Source: Paragorgia papillata (lineage: Eukaryota > Cnidaria > Anthozoa > Scleralcyonacea > Coralliidae). From it: 64,000 bases of DNA. The stretch is taken from contig JAWNZC010000419.1 of assembly GCA_035771165.1 (NCBI GenBank), positions 4,100,001-4,164,000 of the forward strand. Reading direction: 5' to 3'. A program made the translations under genes and the position numbers. The notes under the pieces are model-generated. The model searched no databases, was not told the origin of the DNA, and saw only the letters and a program-made list of their open reading frames with translations. This document shows positions 62,001 through 64,000 of this stretch, one piece after another (the stretch's first letter is position 1; each line of letters starts with the position of its first letter).

Positions 62001-63116
62001 CTCAAAAGCATTTTGTGAGTATTTGAGCGTGAAGAACGTTTACAAAATGTGTGTTTTGACATAGTCAATCGAGATATGGTCTGGAAACTCAGCTAAAGTC
62101 TTTGGTCTATCTTTTTGTTCGCCTGTATGCATTTTTGTGCACGGTGCACGGTCACTGAACACATTGTATTTTAGTATAATGAACGAATTGTCCAATAGCA
62201 ACGTTTCAGTTCAATCACTCAACCGTGCTATTTAAATATTAATAAACCTAAAACAAAGGATGTGCACGGTGTAAGGTACGGTTCAACATAAAATCCCAGC
62301 TCATTATAGGCGCTTTGAAGTTTGCCAAGTTTCCAGACCATATCTCGATTGACTATGGTTAATTTTGATTATTCCTTATAAAGAACCTTTATACTACAAA
62401 TGCCATTGTTCGATACCCGTGCAGGATTAGGGTATGCAAACACGGAGATGTAAAACACTTTTGTCGTATTTTATATAAAAGCAAAATATAAGGTTGAAAC
62501 ATAGTCATGTATAACTGGGCTTTAACTGTGAGAAGTTTCAACAAAAAAGAACAAGTTCAACAAATGCTTAACTCGTAGAAAAAGCACGGTGATTAGTGCT
62601 CATGAAAACACGGCGAAAAGGTTTGATCAGTTCACCTCTTTTAACTTCAGCCATCCATACCCTCCCCTATATGTCGAGGTCTACTCACCTCAGTAGGTTA
62701 TCGGAATAGAATTGTTTATAAATACCTCTTATATTCTTGTCTTCTAAACTCACTTCGAAAAGCTAAAAAACATTTAACGGCTCGTGTTTGGATACGCTTT
62801 TCTCAAGTTTCGCAAACATGCATGAATTTGGTATTTCTGTATTTTTTCCACATTAGATTGCGCGTTTCGCTTTGGATCACGGCGCCATCTACTTGGCTGG
62901 ACGTGGAATGATGCCAATGATAAACTACTGACTCTTTTTCTTGATGTTGGTTATGGAATTACAGGAGCATTCAATGCCTCCAAAACTGAATACGGAGCTG
63001 GTTGCTCTCTCATTAACATAACCCTATTAAACACCCTAGGAAGCTGGGAGGGGTTTGTTTATAATCCCAAAGATATACGGATGTTTATCTTAAGAAATCA
63101 ATATTATATCAGTTGG
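50016..63116 (+). CDS. Unrecognised type I membrane protein, tandem paralogue B (5' part)
   Basis: Two exons are visible, 50016-50376 and 62857-63116, with the same phase (1) and lengths as copy A apart from one extra codon (FPADDS for FPDDS). Differences from copy A include Asp to Ala and Glu to Lys in exon 1, and in exon 2 a changed start [15 protein letters not shown] against GCAFRFGSWRHRSGW. All cysteines and the glycosylation motifs are kept and no frame is broken, so this copy may also be functional. Intron 1 is about 12.5 kb against 2.4 kb in copy A because of insertions. The last exons lie beyond the window. The 5' flank (49780-50015) is closely conserved with 31960-32256 and probably includes the promoter. 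Confidence 0.8.
51247..51666 (-). pseudogene. Reverse transcriptase C-terminal block
   Basis: 139 codons in frame to the natural stop, covering the post-polymerase tail ([18 protein letters not shown], then [18 protein letters not shown]). The first dozen codons already belong to the inserted Crypton. Confidence 0.75.
51635..53445 (+). mobile_element. Crypton-type tyrosine-recombinase element
   Basis: About 1.8 kb inserted in the retrotransposon. TATAAT occurs at both junctions (about 51630 and 53436), fitting the short direct repeats made by Crypton integration through a circular intermediate. The left end holds a palindrome (51658-51762, GAATTATCAAGGTC arms with CCGAAGCCGAAGGC in the centre). 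The right end has no matching inverted repeat, as expected for this class. Confidence 0.65.
51952..53185 (+). CDS. Crypton tyrosine recombinase (one frameshift)
   Basis: An intronless gene in two frames, 51952 to about 52480 and about 52480 to 53185. The N-terminal part ([40 protein letters not shown]) is the DNA-binding SAM-like region. The C-terminal part is the catalytic domain of the DUF3504/KCTD1-type recombinases: [15 protein letters not shown] with the first Arg, then [12 protein letters not shown] (His-x-x-Arg), then [14 protein letters not shown] (His and the nucleophilic Tyr). All tetrad residues are present. A single-base shift between LQNKV and [11 protein letters not shown] disables this copy unless recoded. 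The start could be ATG 51952 or the later ATG of MAEKVRF. Confidence 0.85.
53440..54123 (-). pseudogene. Reverse transcriptase catalytic block
   Basis: Contains the catalytic FADD box and the GVPQG motif of group-II-like polymerases, then [21 protein letters not shown] stop near 53640 interrupts the frame, after which [20 protein letters not shown] continues the family pattern. Upstream of 54123 the frame is lost, so it is 5'-truncated. Confidence 0.8.
54478..56062. mobile_element. Non-autonomous TIR element, ~1.6 kb
   Basis: CCGCCCACCGCTGCGAAAAG and GACCCTGGTCCAGGCTGGTC at 54500-54545 are repeated inverted at 55995-56060, giving inner TIRs of at least 50 bp. The interior is AT-rich with a weak 80-codon frame (55550-55792) of no known family. 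Confidence 0.55.
56280..56640. repeat. Diverged satellite flank and hairpin repeat
   Basis: Scattered GAGTCTGAGATCGATCTAAA words, an older version of the adjacent satellite unit, followed by a CTTTGTCAGAG hairpin-family repeat (56540-56640) that touches the array start. Confidence 0.65.
56640..59090. repeat. 20-bp satellite array with higher-order structure
   Basis: About 120 units of GAAAGAGTCTGAGATTGATC. Two positions vary systematically (GTCTGAG or GTGTGAG; ATTGATC, ATTGATT or ATTGATG). Variant patterns repeat at larger scale: a segment near 57160-57310 recurs 580 bp later (29 units), and one near 58081-58190, including a 19-bp unit, recurs 499 bp later. Because 20 bp times three is a whole number of codons without stops on the minus strand, an 819-codon frame appears; it is not a gene. 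Confidence 0.95.
59091..59345. other. Unassigned spacer with SINE-tail similarity
   Basis: TAGGTTGAGTTCGACCTATG resembles the word that follows the 5S-SINE bodies at 33035 and 60960. The rest is unrecognised. Confidence 0.4.
59352..60512. mobile_element. Element bounded by TAACTAGTTAC subrepeats
   Basis: A left cluster (59352-59660) holds seven near-identical 29-bp units with the palindrome AACTAGTT, and a right cluster (60365-60500) has five more diverged copies. Between lie a GGTGAATA hairpin (59690-59770) and a second half-copy near 60075-60140. The arrangement looks like a non-autonomous DNA transposon with subterminal binding-site arrays; ends are uncertain. Confidence 0.5.
60553..60625 (-). 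ncRNA. tRNA-like sequence, minus strand
   Basis: The reverse complement GTAACTCAATGGTTAGAGCG, then TCTCACTAGTGATCAGA and GTGGGTTGGAGTCCCAC, has D, anticodon and T arms (the T stem is perfect) but no matching acceptor 3' strand. Closest in sequence to the array units at 34063-34969. Probably a SINE head. Confidence 0.5.
60638..60935 (+). mobile_element. 5S-rRNA-derived SINE, copy B
   Basis: Head GTTAAGCCCGGTTAGACGGG, TTAGTATACTTAGATGGGCG and CTTGGGAATGACCCTC, then body GTTTTTCGCCGGGTTCTCAC. It is the fuller counterpart of 32812-33010, which has lost its head. Confidence 0.75.
61382..61890 (+). mobile_element. 5S-rRNA-derived SINE, copy B
   Basis: Paralogous to 33435-33935. The C-box region reads TAGTACTTGGATGGGTGACC, closer to 5S rRNA than copy A, although the segment before it has a deletion. 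The tail AATAATTAAGATAATAAATA is shared. Confidence 0.75.
62060..62357. mobile_element. Family X element in copy B only
   Basis: Ends CATAGTCAATCGAGATATGG and its complement. Absent from copy A at the same place (about 35020), so inserted after the duplication. Flanks do not show a clean target duplication. Confidence 0.75.
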
Positions 63117-63251
63117 GTAAGCATGCACTTATTTAATTTATTTAATATATTAACATTAATACATTAGCACATTAATACCAAAACACATTAATACATCATC
63201 AAAATTAATACATTAATATATCAAATAGATAAATTAATCTATATCTCTTAA

Positions 63252-64000
63252 TGTATTAATCTATTCCTCTATTCGTCTATTCCGCTATTCATCTATTCAT
63301 CGATTCCTCTATTTGTTTATTCATCTATTCATCCATTCATCGATTCCTCTATTCGTTTATTCATCTATTCACCTATTCCTCTATTCGTTTATTCATCTAT
63401 TCACCTATTCCTCTATTCGTCCATTCCTCTATTCGTTTATTCATCCATTCCACTATTCGTTTATTCATCCATTCCTCTATTCGTTTATTCCTCTATTCAT
63501 CCATTCCTCTATTAGTTTATTCATCTATTCATCCATTCCTCTGTGCGTTTATTCATCTATTCATCCATTCCTCTATTCGTTTATTTATCTAGTCATCCAT
63601 TCATCTATTAGTTTATTCATCTATTCATCCATTCCTCTATTCGTTTATTCATCTATTTATCCATTCTCTATTCGTTTATTTATCTATTCATCCATTCCTC
63701 TATTCGTTTATTCCTCTACTCATCCATTCATCTATTCGTTTATTCATCTATTTCTCTATTCGTTTATTCATCTATTCATCCATTCCTCTATTCGTTTATT
63801 CATCTATTCATCCATTCCTCTATTCCTCTATTCATCCATTCCTCTGTTCGTTTATTCATCTATTCATCAATTCCTCTATTCGTTTATTCATCTATTCATC
63901 AATTCCTCTATTCGTTTATTCATCTATTCATCAATTCCTCTATTCGTTTATTCATCTACTCATCCGTCCATTCCTCTATTCGTTTATTCATCCATTCATC
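63252..64000. repeat. ATTC-based minisatellite, copy B
   Basis: Same unit family as 37000-37890 (TTCATCTATTCATCCATTCC, TCTATTCGTT), directly following the empty TTAA site and running off the window. Confidence 0.9.

Larger units (their letters stand above)
47681..64000 (+). repeat. Segmental duplication, copy B
   Basis: Starts at CTACTCCAACGTCTAATAAA, the same word that opens copy A (about 29298). It keeps the order of copy A but lacks about 230 bp at 48160, the tRNA-like array and the TTAA nest. It has gained about 10 kb between 50400 and 60640 and a family-X element at 62060. It continues past the window. Confidence 0.85.

Overview
This is eukaryotic, metazoan nuclear DNA. It is AT-rich, its genes are split by GT-AG introns, it has no operons, and it is crowded with DNA transposons, MITEs, retroelement debris and tandem repeats. 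Four host loci can be supported. They are the 3' end of a synaptotagmin gene (856-3443, +), a complete p21/p27-type CDK inhibitor (21620-23756, +), a complete four-exon gene for an unrecognised type I membrane protein (32257-42783, +), and the first two coding exons of its tandem paralogue (50016-63116, +, continuing past the window). The gene types and the repeat style (5S-rRNA-derived SINEs, many TTAA, TTA and TA MITEs, a metazoan Crypton, L2/CR1-like reverse transcriptase pieces) suggest a marine invertebrate, most likely an anthozoan cnidarian. That placement is inference; nothing here fixes the species.

Layout. 1-3443: last exons of a synaptotagmin, with MITEs, a trinucleotide microsatellite and a foldback element in its introns. 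3.6-8.3 kb: MITEs, a foldback element and a dead reverse transcriptase fragment. 8342-19059: a structurally complete 10.7-kb Mutator-like element (MULE) with perfect 62-bp TIRs and a 9-bp target-site duplication. On its minus strand is one multi-exon gene joining a MULE DDE transposase and SWIM zinc finger to an Ulp1 (C48) SUMO-type protease and a terminal PHD finger. The transposase exon carries a one-base frameshift between its catalytic Asp and Glu residues. 19.27-20.25 kb: pentanucleotide satellite. 21.3-23.8 kb: CDK inhibitor gene, with E2F-like sites upstream. 24-29.3 kb: gene-free DNA with MITEs and hairpins.

29.3-64 kb is dominated by a segmental duplication. Copy A runs from about 29.3 to 37.9 kb and copy B from about 47.7 kb to the window end. 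Each holds the promoter region and first exons of the membrane-protein gene. Since the duplication, copy A gained a tRNA-like tandem array and a nest of three TTAA-site elements, one carrying a two-exon cysteine-cluster gene. Copy B gained about 10 kb in intron 1: a non-LTR retrotransposon itself split by a Crypton tyrosine-recombinase element, a 2.4-kb 20-bp satellite and an AACTAGTT-rich element. Because the copies can be compared, several insertions have empty sites inside the window, which fixes their boundaries and relative ages.

The host genes are not functionally linked. The most distinctive system is the MULE: a single element combining transposase, SUMO-type protease and histone-reader-type modules, with exact ends and target duplication. 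Coding exons were placed by reading splice signals and checking phase by hand; no similarity search was possible.
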